DNA of 64,000 bases, from the NCBI RefSeq assembly GCF_018320785.1, contig NC_054885.1, positions 7,266,921-7,330,920 on the forward strand, in the 5' to 3' direction. This document shows positions 1 through 13,000 of this stretch, one piece after another (within the stretch, counting starts at the first letter, position 1; each line of letters starts with the position of its first letter). Source of the DNA: Cheilinus undulatus (lineage: Eukaryota > Chordata > Actinopteri > Labriformes > Labridae). The notes below the pieces were generated by a model. The model was not told the origin of the DNA, did not search any database, and saw only the letters and a program-made list of their open reading frames with translations. A program made the position numbers and the translations under genes.

Positions 1-548
1 CCAAAGCTTTATGAAACGTAGTTTTTTTCAAGTAATTTCTTTAAAAGGAAAGAGAGAGAGAGCACTGTCTCAATTGCGCAAGTATGCTAAGACAAGTGGG
101 CAAAGCTCCAGTTTCACTGTCTTTTCACACATTTGTCCAAACATTGCAGGGATATTTGTGCTGTTCAGACTGTGTGCTTGAGTTTGCCTGCATATTTAGA
201 TGATTAAAACAAGCAATTAACCAATCATAGGTTTTAAGGACTTCTAGTTCTGTAGCACTGGTATCTAACCAATATAAATATTGCTTGATTTTTACTAGAA
301 TCATATCAAAGTTAAAAATTTAGGTATAGCAATGACACAAGTGTATAATGACAATCAAGTCTTTCTATCTATTCTGTTCATACAATTCATTCATGTGTGT
401 CAAATTTTAGGTCAGAGGATCAGACACCACAGATTGCCTCGGTACAGATATACTAAGAAGGAAGGTGATACCATCACAGTTTGCCAGATTGACAGAGGCC
501 TTCACCAAAGTGTGAAAAAATCTTGCCATGAACCATCTGTCAACTCAC
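1..548. other. tnrc6b intron, left edge
   Basis: Contains a GA-rich run and one copy of the dispersed unit with GCACTGTCTCAATTGCGCAA (about 50-170). I see no exon. Confidence 0.5.
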
Positions 549-1019
549 CGTTCTTGTGAAGGGTTGTGTCAGGGGGAGACGGAGCCGGGGAGTGTCCCTC
601 CATCATCCATTTAAAACGAGACTGCTGACCTCCCGTATCCTTCATCCCTCCAATCATTGGACCAAGCTCCAGACCGGACAGGTTTCCACCAGGAGCGAGT
701 CCTAACATGAAGAGAAAACACACATTCAATGAGTTAATAACATCCAACAGCCTTGGCTTTCTTTGACTTGGGAGCATGAATGAGTGAGAACTGATCTGAT
801 GGACTTACCAGAGTACATCCCTTGTGTTTTGGCATGAAGGTCTGATAAGGGCCCCCCCAGTCCAGGATGCTGGAGGGGGTCTCCAATCGGTTGTTTAGAG
901 AGGCCTCCTCCCAGGTGAGAGGGAGACAGTTTGGAGCCTCCTCCTCCTGATGCTGCTCCTCCGACTCCACCCTGCTGATGCTGCCTCTGCTGCTGCAGGA
1001 TTGCCATAATCCTCGCCAG
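549..1019 (-). CDS. tnrc6b: tnrc6b last two exons in the window
   Basis: Exon 1019-809 encodes [18 protein letters not shown] through [15 protein letters not shown]. Exon 701-549 encodes [18 protein letters not shown], the SRFKWMMEG block and TLHKNG. This is the segment of human TNRC6B running from LARMVSALQQQ to ESRFKQWTSMMEG and MHKNG. The donor GTGAGT follows 549. The PAM2-containing exon that should come next is not visible in 1-548. Confidence 0.92.
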
Positions 1020-4000
1020 CTGAGAGGAAAACAAACACATTTAGAATAAAACTACAGTACAGAGAATTGTGTATAAAATCCTGTAATTTAGAGTTTAAAG
1101 ACAGACATCCAATACGGATTAATTTCTTGTTCTTAGCTTTCAAAAAAGCAGGCAAACTCCTGCACACTGTCCTGGCAAGAAGGGTTGGAAACTCATTGCC
1201 AGTTAAGTTGTTAGGGATGCACCGATGCATCAGTTAAACATTGGTACAGGCAATATTTGCCCTGCTGACTGACATCTGTGAAGAGTGTCGTATGCAAACA
1301 TATCAGAAGCAGATTTGTATCTTAATGCTGACACCTTGTACAGCTTGCCTCTTTTCTAGTGAAGAGGGTTTTTATAAAGCAGAAGAAGTCACTTGTTGCA
1401 CAAACTGATTGCATCTTGCAACTGATTGCACTGATCTGTTTGTGGTCAAACATGAGAGAAAATGTCAACATTTTGGAAGTCTTACACCTAAAAGATGGCA
1501 TTCCCCGTCTTCTAAAGTGTTGTTCTTTAAATGGTGGCATCAGCCCTGACAGTCACATCTTTAGTAGTTGTGCAAGTTATTTACTGCTTTCTCAAAATTT
1601 GGTTAAAAAGAAACTCAGTATCAGAAGCACATCCTCTCTCAATCATTTAAAAGTGTGTTGTATTATGAATTAAGTGAATGGCATTTGTTCAGGCAGGCCA
1701 CAGAGACTAGTGCTGCCATTGAATTAAGATCAGGCAAGCCCTCATCAGCTGACGGCCAGCTCTAAGCACGCTATTGGCTACTTGTACTCATGCTGGCATA
1801 TTTAAACTGCTCTAGCCTGGCTACTCTTCACTGCTCCCTCTGCAAGCTGCTTTTGCAACCTTCCTCCACCCCAGCTCCTCATTTATTCTGCTGACTTAAT
1901 CAATATTATTCTGTTGTCATTAATGCCTGCTCTACTTTGAGTTTTTGCTACTTCTCTCCCTGCCTCAGGCTTTCCTTGTAGGCACAGGAAGAGCAGGAAT
2001 GCGTGCAGTTTCTGCTTGATCGTTTCCACATAGGCTTGTGGACTGGCAGGGGGGATCCCAGAACAGCCACGATGCCAAATATTAGCAATAAGAGCAAATT
2101 AATAACTGCTAATAAAGAAAAAATTCTAACCACAAATCATGCATGATTACTTGATAAAGTGGTGCTGACTGAAATGATCAAAACATTACAAAGTCAATGT
2201 CTGCATTGTGATTTTAACTGTTTATGCAGTGATGGACGAATTAAAAACGACAGTACATTAAACAAGCCATGTAAAACGTCTTACCTGCTGTGGGTCAGGC
2301 TGCTGTCTGAGAGGCTGAGGCTGTGGAAACTTCCTCTGATTCTGCAGAAGTTGCTGCTGTTGTTGTTGTTGAAGCAAAAGCTGACAAGCCTGGGGGTTTA
2401 TGAGAAGAAATAAACAGAAAAGATGGGCTTATTCACAAATGGGTACAAAATAAGGGTTGTTTCAGCCATTCAACATGTATCGTAGGCCTGGTTTATACCT
2501 CTATGTCGAATCTACGCCTCAGTGGTCTATGCCATCATGAGTGCAACATACAAGCAACATCAGTATGCATCAGCTACATTCTGCCTCTGCATTAATCCAG
2601 AATCGCCTACATCTACATCTCGATGCATTGTGGAAATTACCACTTTCAACACATCTTAAAGGAAACCATGGCAACTGAAACTGTCAGAACTGATGAATAT
2701 TGAGCAGCAGTTGATTTTGCAAAGAAGAAAAGTGAGGAGATGTCCAGCAAGATTGAATGTTTAACCTCTCAATCAGCTAAGACAGAGGATGGGGACATTT
2801 TTACCATGGAAAGATGTGGTTGAGGAACTTTACCTACAGTGGACACTGGTAAATAGATTTGACTAGCTGTAAACCCATCAGTTTACATTTATCTGATTCT
2901 GGAGTACATGCAATTTGGCTGTAGAGACTGGCAGTCACCAATGCTACCCAGCGGACCAATCACAGGGATTGCAGTCAAAGCCATTTTGATGCATAGTTAA
3001 ATATTTGAGGAGGAGGATGCTGGAAAATGTGGTCTCTGTGTAGGTTCAGGGAAATGTAAACCTTCAGGGTATGCCATGGCATAGATTCAGAGCAGAAGTA
3101 TAAATGAGGCTTTAGAAACAAAGTTACAAAACTGCACAGGGGTGTAAAAAAACAGACAAATCACCCTGTGATTTATTTTATAATCCAACAAAAAACAACA
3201 AGGTCTCTTACCAGATGGAACTGCTGCATCTGGGGGTAAATGTTGCTGAGCATTGCGAGCTGCTGCGGCGAAATCTGAGGAGGAAACACGCCTCCACCGA
3301 CACCACCAACACCTCCGACACCTCCGACACCTCCGACACCTCCAACACCACCGACACCTCCCACTCCTCCAACCACTCCTCCCACTCCTCCCACTCCTCC
3401 CACTCCTCCCACGCTGCCACCAGGAGAGGGCATCTGCTTCAGCATTGGACCCGGCACCTGCAGGGAACATTCTCACATATGACTTATCACACATATGTTC
3501 ATTGTAAGACATTTTTATCTCTCAGTGTTATGAATAAGTAAGGAGAACTGGGACAATCTGAGCCATTCCCATTTTTATCACCTTTATAGTGTTTCTTTAA
3601 ACTTTATGATCACTACAGGATGGATTTATGGGGAAAATTAGAATAAAACAATTAAATTTTAAGTCCTAGGGGTGAATCATAAAAATTACAAAATGTGGTG
3701 CCAGCATTACAGGTTATAATGATTACTGAAAGTCATGCAAACAAACAGTTCTTTGATTTGTGTTAACACTGGCAGGACTCTAGGGAGACACTCCTTTTCT
3801 CCTAAATACAGCTCTCATTAAACAAATATAACACCAGAGACAGGTGAGAGCAGACCTGAGCAGACAGGAACTGATGAGGCACTTGAGCACGGATCCCCTG
3901 GGAGGGGTTCATTGGATGCACGCCCGGCTGGTGCATCCCTCGTGGCGGAGGCATCCCTCCGCCACTGCCAACGAACACGCCATGACCGCCCATCTGGAGT

Positions 4001-7000
4001 TTCAAGAAAGCAAACAACAAAACCAAGGCACGTATTCAAAAACTGTATCTTATTATAGTCATTTTTCAAGTTGTATATTCTCAAGTTAGCACACTTCCCT
4101 TATAGATGACCACTTATGTGATATTATAGATTAAATAAAACATAAGAACGTGTGATTTTTGAAATATTTTGACTAATGTGACTTAAAGCTTTGGGAAGTC
4201 CAGAATTAATAAGAAAAACTGTATGGAACAGGCAGTGATATTGTTTGATATTTGTGGAAATGATATCCAAGAAAAAAATTCTGGTATTTTGATGATCCTC
4301 AATGTAATGGCGCCAAACTTCCTCCGTCAAAGCTTATTACCAGCAGACCAAACACTCAACTGCGTGCACCGAAAACACACCGCCAAAGTAAACAACTTTG
4401 TTTGGTCAACACTTCATTCTCATAGCTGCTAGTTATGGATGATGGCTGCAGAGCAGAGCAGAGCAGTTGCTGTAAAGCAGCTTTTATAACTGTTAAGCAG
4501 ACGAACAAAGAAAAAGACTTCTGCTGACATAGTTGGTCCTTTCTAAATCTCCACAAACTATTAGCACAAGTGGCCAGTATTAATAGTTGATATATCAGTT
4601 ATAAATAACAGCAGATATTTTCATACCTGCTAATACTAATGGTTAACTTACTCCCCTAGAATCCCCAGGATTTAGGTCTCCAGAGGCTTTAATGGCAGTT
4701 GAGTCTCTTACCTTGTCACCATAGGGCCCCATGTCTACAGGACCCATGTCTTTGGAACCAGGCATACGATAACCTCCTCCACTTCTTCCTCCTCTTCGCA
4801 TCTCTCCGTTATATTCATTCATTCCTCTTTTGTCTCCGTCCATCTTTTTGTCAACACCTGGGTCATCACCCTGAGAGAGAACAAAAACATTTGTGAATGC
4901 ACATTTTTTAAAGGCCCTTGATTTTTTTTATTTACAAGGATATGATTGCAGTAAAAATCAAATTATATCGATACCCATTTTCATAACATGGCTACAAAAT
5001 AAAAGTCTTGAGTCTTCGTGGTTTAAACTTCTGCATTCACCGTGAGTCTGCATGACCCGTAACCTTGCAAAGCAGATGCATTGTCAAGGGTCTACGTCTG
5101 TCATCAGCCAGATCCATCCTGCTAAGCGCCATAGTGAAGGCGGTAGCTAAAGCCAGGGTTTAACTATACTGGAAACAGGTAGCAATGGCTGCCCCCAATT
5201 TAGCTTTAAAAAAGCGTCAGTTTTATCAGCACTGGACCACATTTCCTTATTAAAAGAAGAGCAATGAAGCGCAGTGATTGCTCTTCAGGGCAGACAATAT
5301 TTTTGCTCTTCCCCAGACAATCTTCAGCATGAGTTTGTGATAGTTATAGACAGGGTTCAGTTGTACTATATGCCTGTGTATTAGCTCAGATGTAGCTTTA
5401 GTGGCATTTTTTAATCATATCTGGGCCGTGTTACTTTATTAAAAGAAAAGCATAGAACCATAACGAAAGCACTTCTTTGCAGAGCAGAAATGGCACAAGT
5501 TTGATCCACTAACTAGCTCTTCCATTTGTAAACTACAACAGTGCCTCCCTGCCACGCTTATCTGACTTGCATGCCTACTAACTCATTATGTCTGACAGCT
5601 CTGATTGGCCCGTAAAGCAAGTGATCGACAGAATGTTCGTCCAATCACCCTCTGAGAAGTTTTTTAAAAGTCCTGCCCTTCCCAAACACTTTGTATGGGA
5701 GGTTACCCAGATGAATGTGAAATATATACCATGTAATTGAAATACGAAGAGAAGTTACATAACCCTGAATCCTATGCAGAGGCCTACAAAAAGTTAATAA
5801 CATGCACTTCCCCTGGTCCACTGGGTACCAGATGGAGACTGTCAGCCTATGCAATGTCTACAAGCATATAATGTGTACTCTAGTATGAGATGAATGGCTA
5901 CAGATGGGGAAAAAACTAGTAAAACTACTTGTTGGTATCTTAAAATATCCTCATGCATTTCCTCATTCGCGTGTCTCAGTAGCTGAATGCGTGCCAAAAT
6001 TCTCGTCCTCTGCTTCAGCTGATTTAGCAGCCCGAATTCCCATCTTTTCTGATGTCTTCTTTCTTTTCTTCTTAACAATAACTGCAGTATAAACAACTGC
6101 TGATGAATGTTTATCAGCATTAACTCAAACATAATATGCTTGGTTTCAGTCCTGTGCACAAATAAGCAGGAAATGTGACAGACCAGGAACTGGCATAAAA
6201 ATCCCCCTAGTGAGTAGCGTTTTGGGTGGAATATTACGGGGCAACATGGACACATCAAGGCAGAAGTATATAGTGCTCACAACAGCCTTGGCCACTACAG
6301 GACAGATTTGATACAGAAGTATGAACCAGGCTTCAGGAACCCTGTGCTAGGTAATTTCTTGTTTTTAATTATAACAAACTGCAGACAAAATTATGCACAC
6401 TGTCTAAATTGTCTTAATGCATACTTGTGCAATACAGACAGCTCTCTTTTTCTCTTTTATGACAGTAATGGAGCCAGTTTAGCTCAGATGGTCAAGCAGG
6501 CACCTATATACTGAGGCTTAAGTGCACTGGTAAAGTCCTGTGTGTGTCATATCTTCCCACAGTCTGCCTGTATTTCCTGTCTCTCTTTAGCTATCCTATC
6601 ACAATAAAGGAAAAATGCCCCAAGAAATAATCTTTAAAAATATTATGAGTGTATATCTAAAGCTCTTTTGATGTTACAAACAATAAAGGACTATATCATT
6701 TTAAAATACGATGTATGATAAAGTATAAAAGACCTGAGAATTTTATATTCTTTAAGATTTATTTTGGGGCTTTTTCTTCCTTTACTGTAGACATAGGTTA
6801 GTGTATAGAGTCAGAAACAGGGAAGAGAAAGTGGGGAATAACATGCGGTTAAAGAGCAACAGGCTAGACCCCAACCTAGGCCGCCAGTGTGCATGGGACG
6901 TGACCTAACCGCTAAGCCATCTGTGCCCCAGAACCAAGAATTTTTTAAACTTCAATAAACATTTTTCAATGAGGAAACATTTTGTTTCAGTCATTTTTGC

Positions 7001-10000
7001 TATTAAGAAATACTTTTATCAAGTTAATTTCTTACCAGGAGACCCATATTTGAAAACTGCCGTGACACTGGGTTCATCCAGCTGTCCCCACCTCCACCCT
7101 TGAAGAAAGAAATACAGATAATATTCAGTCAAAAAGGGAGTTTAAGGTAGCAGGAATAGTTGAAAATTGATCAAGAAGATATGAGAAAAGCTTTATCTTA
7201 TTCAAGAAAAGCAAAGTAAACTTGTTTCTGTGTCCTCTATCTTCCTTACCTTGATGTTTCCTCTTTTTCCGACATGACTCTGACCCCAGCCTCCTGAGTT
7301 GAAGGAGGAGCTGCTCCCCTGGGAGCCGGCGCTGTTCCACACTCCTCCAACGCCATCATCCTCCTCATCCCAGCTCGGGTGTCGGGATGCTGCAACTGAG
7401 CTGTCTCCCTTTCCTCCCCAGCTCTCCATGGACTTGGTACCTGGAGAAAAAACAAAATTGATGGTTTTAACATCATTGGTTTAATAACAAAGATCCTCAT
7501 TAACTCAATTTTCCAAACATTTCTCTTTTATTTTTACCAGGTTTTCCGAGGTTGGGTGAAGGGTTCCCCCAGCCAGAAGCTTTGCCGGGTTCATCTGGAT
7601 CACCCCAACCTGTAGCTGAGTCTGACGCCTGGCCCCAAGCAGCAGTACCGTTATCAACGGATGGTGCACCTCCTCCCCACATACCTGCAGCTGAACATGG
7701 AGAGATGTAAACACTCTATGTATATATTAATAGTAAAAATCAAAAATCATTTGAAATGCCAAAACATGTCCTTACCGACAGCAGCGTTAGGAGGGTTGGT
7801 GTCCCGGCCATGCTGCAGCACCTGCTGCCTCCTAGGTGGTTGTTGCTGCATGGACGTTGGAGGCGGAGCCTGCTGACAGTGGCTTTGGTCAGATGTGGCG
7901 CTATTTTTGTCCCACAGATTCACATTCTTGCTGTTGTAGTGGGTCGGATCTCCCCATGCTGACGTGCCGTCGTCAATCTCCATTTTCCGGCTGATGGACT
8001 GAGGAGACGGCTCCTCCCAGCCGCTGGGCTCTAGGGAGTCAGCCCCTCCCCCTTGGATTTGGGGGATGGGGCCCGAGGTCCAGCCTGGACTTTGGTTCTG
8101 ATTCTTGGATGGCGGACCTCCACTTGCAATGCCAGAGCGGCCGCCCCACCCTCCTTGTTGCTGCTGACCCTGTGATTGGTGCTGCTGTGTGTTTGGGGCT
8201 TTCATTGGTGCCACGTGGCTGTTTGGTGCGTGCGCTGCTGATGGGAGGGGCTTGGCACTGTCCCAGTCTGTGTGGGGTTTAGCACCACCCACATCACTCC
8301 CTCCCCACCCTCCTCGCTGAGATCCCCCTTCATCTAAGTTACCCCAGGAAGCTCCGTCATCATGGCTCCCACCTCTGCCCCGCCCGTTACCACCTCCAGG
8401 TACTGAGTCTCTCTGACCCCAGTCTCCCCCCCAGCCTCCTCCCTCCCCTCGCCCTCGTCCCGCTCCCTTCCATCCCCCTGTCCCTTTATCCTCTGGACCC
8501 TCAGTCCAGCCACTACCCTGATCTCCAAAGTCTCTCCAGCCCCCTCCTCTGCCTCTGTGACCTCCCCACTGCTCCTCAGAGCCCCACCCTTTGCTCTGGC
8601 TCTCAGGTGGGGGCTCTCCCCAACCTCCACCAGCTGCAGCACTCTGATTGGCCTCCATCTCTTGTTCAGGTGTTCCTGGCTTCCTGCTTTGAGGAGCACA
8701 GGTGGGTGTGCTGCTGTCCCATCCCTCCCTCCCTGCAAAGCAAAAAGGAACGTTTATTTATAGAGCAACATTCATGCACAAAGAAATTCAAAGTACTTTA
8801 CAGAGTTAAAACAGAACCTGTATAACTTTAAGAGCATTATAAGAAAGCAAAACACATCAAACGAAGTCTAATAAAATACAAGAACTAGGGCTGTCAAGAT
8901 AAGATAAGTGCATTAATTGGGATTAACTTGGATCCATAATTTTTTCCCCCCAATACTGTTAATAACATGCTTTGTTGTCTTGTCAACAAAATTTGGTTAA
9001 GCCACTGCAGTGACATCTGCAGCCCCAGTGATGTCAAATAAGTCAACCTCTGCTCCCACAGAAAGGCTGCAAACTGTTCATCTCTGATGACAACTCTTAG
9101 AGACTGTTCATCTGAGACGCCGTATATCTTAGAACAGAATTACACACTAGAACATTAAAAATAAAATCAGATTAAACTTCCATTTAGAATTAGGGTAAGG
9201 TACCAGGTTAGGAAACCAAAAGTCAAAAACCTGACCAGCAAAACCGGATTACAAAACTTCATATTAAAGATGAGTAAATATTCTGCTTACAGGACATGAA
9301 AACATTTCAATGCAGTAGCTTACATAGCTCAGTTAGCTGTGTAAGCTTTGTAGCTCTCAACTATTTAAGTTTTGTATCTAAATATCTACGTAACTCAGTA
9401 AACTTTGGCTACATTTGCTCAAGCTCATGTTAATAGAGCTAACTATAAAAGATAATGGAGGAAAATAGCTAGCTTAGCTACTTAGCTAAAGCTAAGCTCA
9501 CAAAGCAGCTATTTAAGCTACACAGGTACGTTATCTCTCTACATAATGTACATAGATATTATATCTACATATTTTATGTAGATAGTAACGTAAATACGTT
9601 ATCTAGTTGATCTATCTTTGTAGTTTACAAAGATGGATAACGTAGATGATGTAGCTAAAGCTATACTCATAAAGCAACTACATTAGCTATGTATCTATAT
9701 ATCTACATTTGCCAAAACTCATGTTAATGGAGCTAACTAACTTTAGAGAATGGAGGTAAGTAGCTAACGTAGCTAAAACTAAGCTCACCAAGCAGCTTTG
9801 TCAGCTACACAGATATGGTGTCTATCTACTTAAGCTACACAGAAAACATATCTATTTCGCTTACATAGATAATAATGTAGATCCTTTATCTAGTTGATCT
9901 ATTTTATTAGCTTACATAGATGGGTATGTAGATAATGTATTTATGTAGCTTATGTAGATAACATATCTATGTAAACTATGTAGATACGTTTTCTACGTTT

Positions 10001-13000
10001 GCTAAAGCTCACACTGTCAAAGCTAAGTTGCTACACTGGATTGTGTAGTAACCTTAATCACGTAACTAATTAAACCTGTGATCTTTTTCTTTTTTGTTTA
10101 AACTTTATTTTTGTTTAGACTACAATGTTGTTATTTCATGAATGTAACGGCCAGACTTTATTTATGAATTAAGTTGAATTGAAAAAGAATAACAGCTGAA
10201 AATATGTTGTACCAGCAAATGACAACACTTCTGTTCTGAGACAGATGGTGTCTCAGATGAGCAATCGGTCAATCGGTCAGAGATGTACAGCCTGCAGCTG
10301 AACTCGCTCCCTCAATGTTAATCTACCTATAAAGCAGCTTTGTATCCAAACAGGAGGTCAATTACTTCTAGTTTACTATAGTAGAAAATACAAAATCATA
10401 TAAAAACAGTTATGAACGCAAAATAGTGGAAGTGCAATAAAAGTGACGAGGGGCAGATAATTCTATGTCTCTCATTTTGATTACATTCACAAGTAGGATT
10501 TTTTGTAAACTATTGTCACTTGAATGTTTTGCATAATGTGTAGAGCATAACATCGCTGCTGCAATAAAAGAGGAAAAAAGAAAAAAACTTGTACTTAACT
10601 AGTTCCTTTGACACACATTTCAAGTTTAAGAAATATAAATAAACTTTTTATTGAAATTGCAGCAGGAAATATTGCACTTTAATCTAAAGTCTATCAATTT
10701 AAGTTATATTTTCTGAATAAGCATATTTAAAAAGGTGATAATGGTCAGCTGTTAGGTCATACCCCATTTACACGGCAGCCCAGGATCTGGCCTGTGGCTT
10801 TTTCACCACATCACCCTCTCATGCCTGCCTCCGACCCTATCCACTGTCCTATCTCTATCATAAAGGTAAAAAAACAAAAATTGCATAATAAAGAGCTCAG
10901 GTAATTGATGTTATTCGTACCTGCACTGTGATTGGACAGGTAGCCAGCAGCTGAACTGTTAGTACTGTTCATGGACGAGAAAGATGGAGCACTTCTTTCA
11001 TTCCTGTTTCCTCTCTTAGAGTCCAGATCCCAGGCCACGTTCTGTCTGATCTGCGTCTGCCCCCAGCCCTTATTGGACAGAACCCGGGGGTCCAGGTCAG
11101 ATCTACTGAGCATGCTCAGTAAGGCCACTTCAGCATTGGAGGTCTTCTGGGCTTCATGGTGTACGGACTTGGTGTTCTCCTGTTTCTGTCCTCCATCACT
11201 ATCATCTCCACCACTGCCAGCTATGGACCCCCCTCCGCTCGACGACGAAGGTCGTCCACCTCCTGTACCTCCACCCTGCCCTCCCCACTCCCCAACCGCC
11301 CCTTCCCCACTTTCTGTCCCTTTCTGATTGTCCCAAGCTTTTGTCATAGATGCGAACTTTGGTGAGGCAGATTCCTGTACCACGCTGCCACCGTTCCCGT
11401 CCCCTCCTCCTCCTTCTATTGCTGGGTTACTCGAACCGACTCCACCCTCTGCGCCCCCCCACTCTGCATCTGAACCGCCTCCTTCCAACGCTCCCTGAGA
11501 TACCGCTGTGGTATTTGAGCCACTATCACTCCCCACGCCCCAGCCCGTCTTACCACCCAGACCACCAAAGCCCCACACATTCCCTTCCTGCACCTGAGCT
11601 CCGCCCCCTCCTCCACCCCATCCGTCCGCCTGTGACACGCCAGCGCTAAGGTCAGGAGGTGCTGGAGGCATGGATCTCCAAGAAGAAGAGGCAGCAGAGG
11701 AGGAAGACGAAGAACCAGAAAGATTATTCATCCCTTCTCCTTCGACTCTCGCAGTCCCACAGTCCCTTTCATCGACTCCTTCCTGATTTGGTCCTGCACC
11801 TCGGGCTCCACCCCCTGAACTGGACTCGTGCCCCGGGTTTCCTAAGTGCTGCGGTTCTCCCCCAGCTGTCTCAGTGTGCTGCTGCTGTAGGAGACCAGTT
11901 TGATTCACAGATGAGAGAGAGTGAGTGGTGATGAGCGGGGTGCTGGCAGAGAACGAGGACACTGAAGTGATGGATGGGTGTAGAGGAAGGCCGTCGCTAG
12001 CTGACGTTGATGTCCCAGGCTGCACCAGGGCGGGCCAGGCAGACGGGTTCATGTTTGGGTTGAAGTTGGCACCAGGGGCACTGCTGCTGCCACCCGCGGG
12101 GCCCTCCTGAGGCCCAGGAAGAAGATGGGAGACTTTGGAATTGTAAAATGCTGCTGATCCGAGCCCAGCCTCCGCCTGAGAGGAGGAGCCCCACACGCCA
12201 CCACTGCTCGTCTGAACACATTCATTAAGCGAGGAAGAGGAGGAAAGAGGAGAAGAACGAGGTGAGGGAGGATTGTCCGTGTTCGCTCCTCCTCCTCCTC
12301 CTGCTCCTCCCTTCTGCTGGATGGTTTTCTCACTCCATGAGGCACTGCTGTTGTTGTTGTTGTTACCAGGGCAGTCTTGTTCCTGCAGCCCTCCTCCGGA
12401 TCCGTCAGCGCTCGCTTTGGCCCCGCTTACAATGCTGGGCCAGTCCCCCAGGTCAGTCCCATCCACCATCACCTTCCCGCAGCCCTGAGAGGAGGACAGG
12501 CTGCCAGAGCCCGCCCCCCATGTGGAATTTGCATAAGTTGAAGTAGTAGTAGAAGACGACGACGACTGAGCAGCGACACATGATGAAGATGAGGAGGAGG
12601 TCGGGGGTGAAGCAGATGATGAGCCCAGGTTGGAATCTGCACAGACAAAATGGATAACTTCTATTAATAACCATTTGACATCTTGATGATGTAAGATAGC
12701 TGGAAAGGATCCCATATTCATATCTAAGAAAAGCTAAAACCTCCACAAGAAGTCCATGGAAAAATTAAAGATCAGTATTAATTGTGTTTTTTATTAGGGA
12801 TGCACAACATCAGATTTTTGCTGATATCCAATATTCACAAATTAATCTCTGTTGATATGGATATCCCTGGATTTGTCCATAGAATATGACTCTTAAAGTG
12901 GCATTTGGTACATATCAGACTACATATCAACATGATCTTTTGGTTTTAAACATCACCTCACCTGTGCCTCCAGCTGTGTTTGCATTGGGGTTATCTGCCC

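Noticed and set aside
502..548. Extension of the last tnrc6b exon past 549
   Set aside because: A GTGAGT donor follows AAGAACG, and the read-through residues (TDGSWQDFF) do not resemble TNRC6B.
6471..6545. A tRNA gene
   Set aside because: The tRNA-like head is attached to a repeated tail found five times in the window, so it is a SINE. The cloverleaf is degraded.
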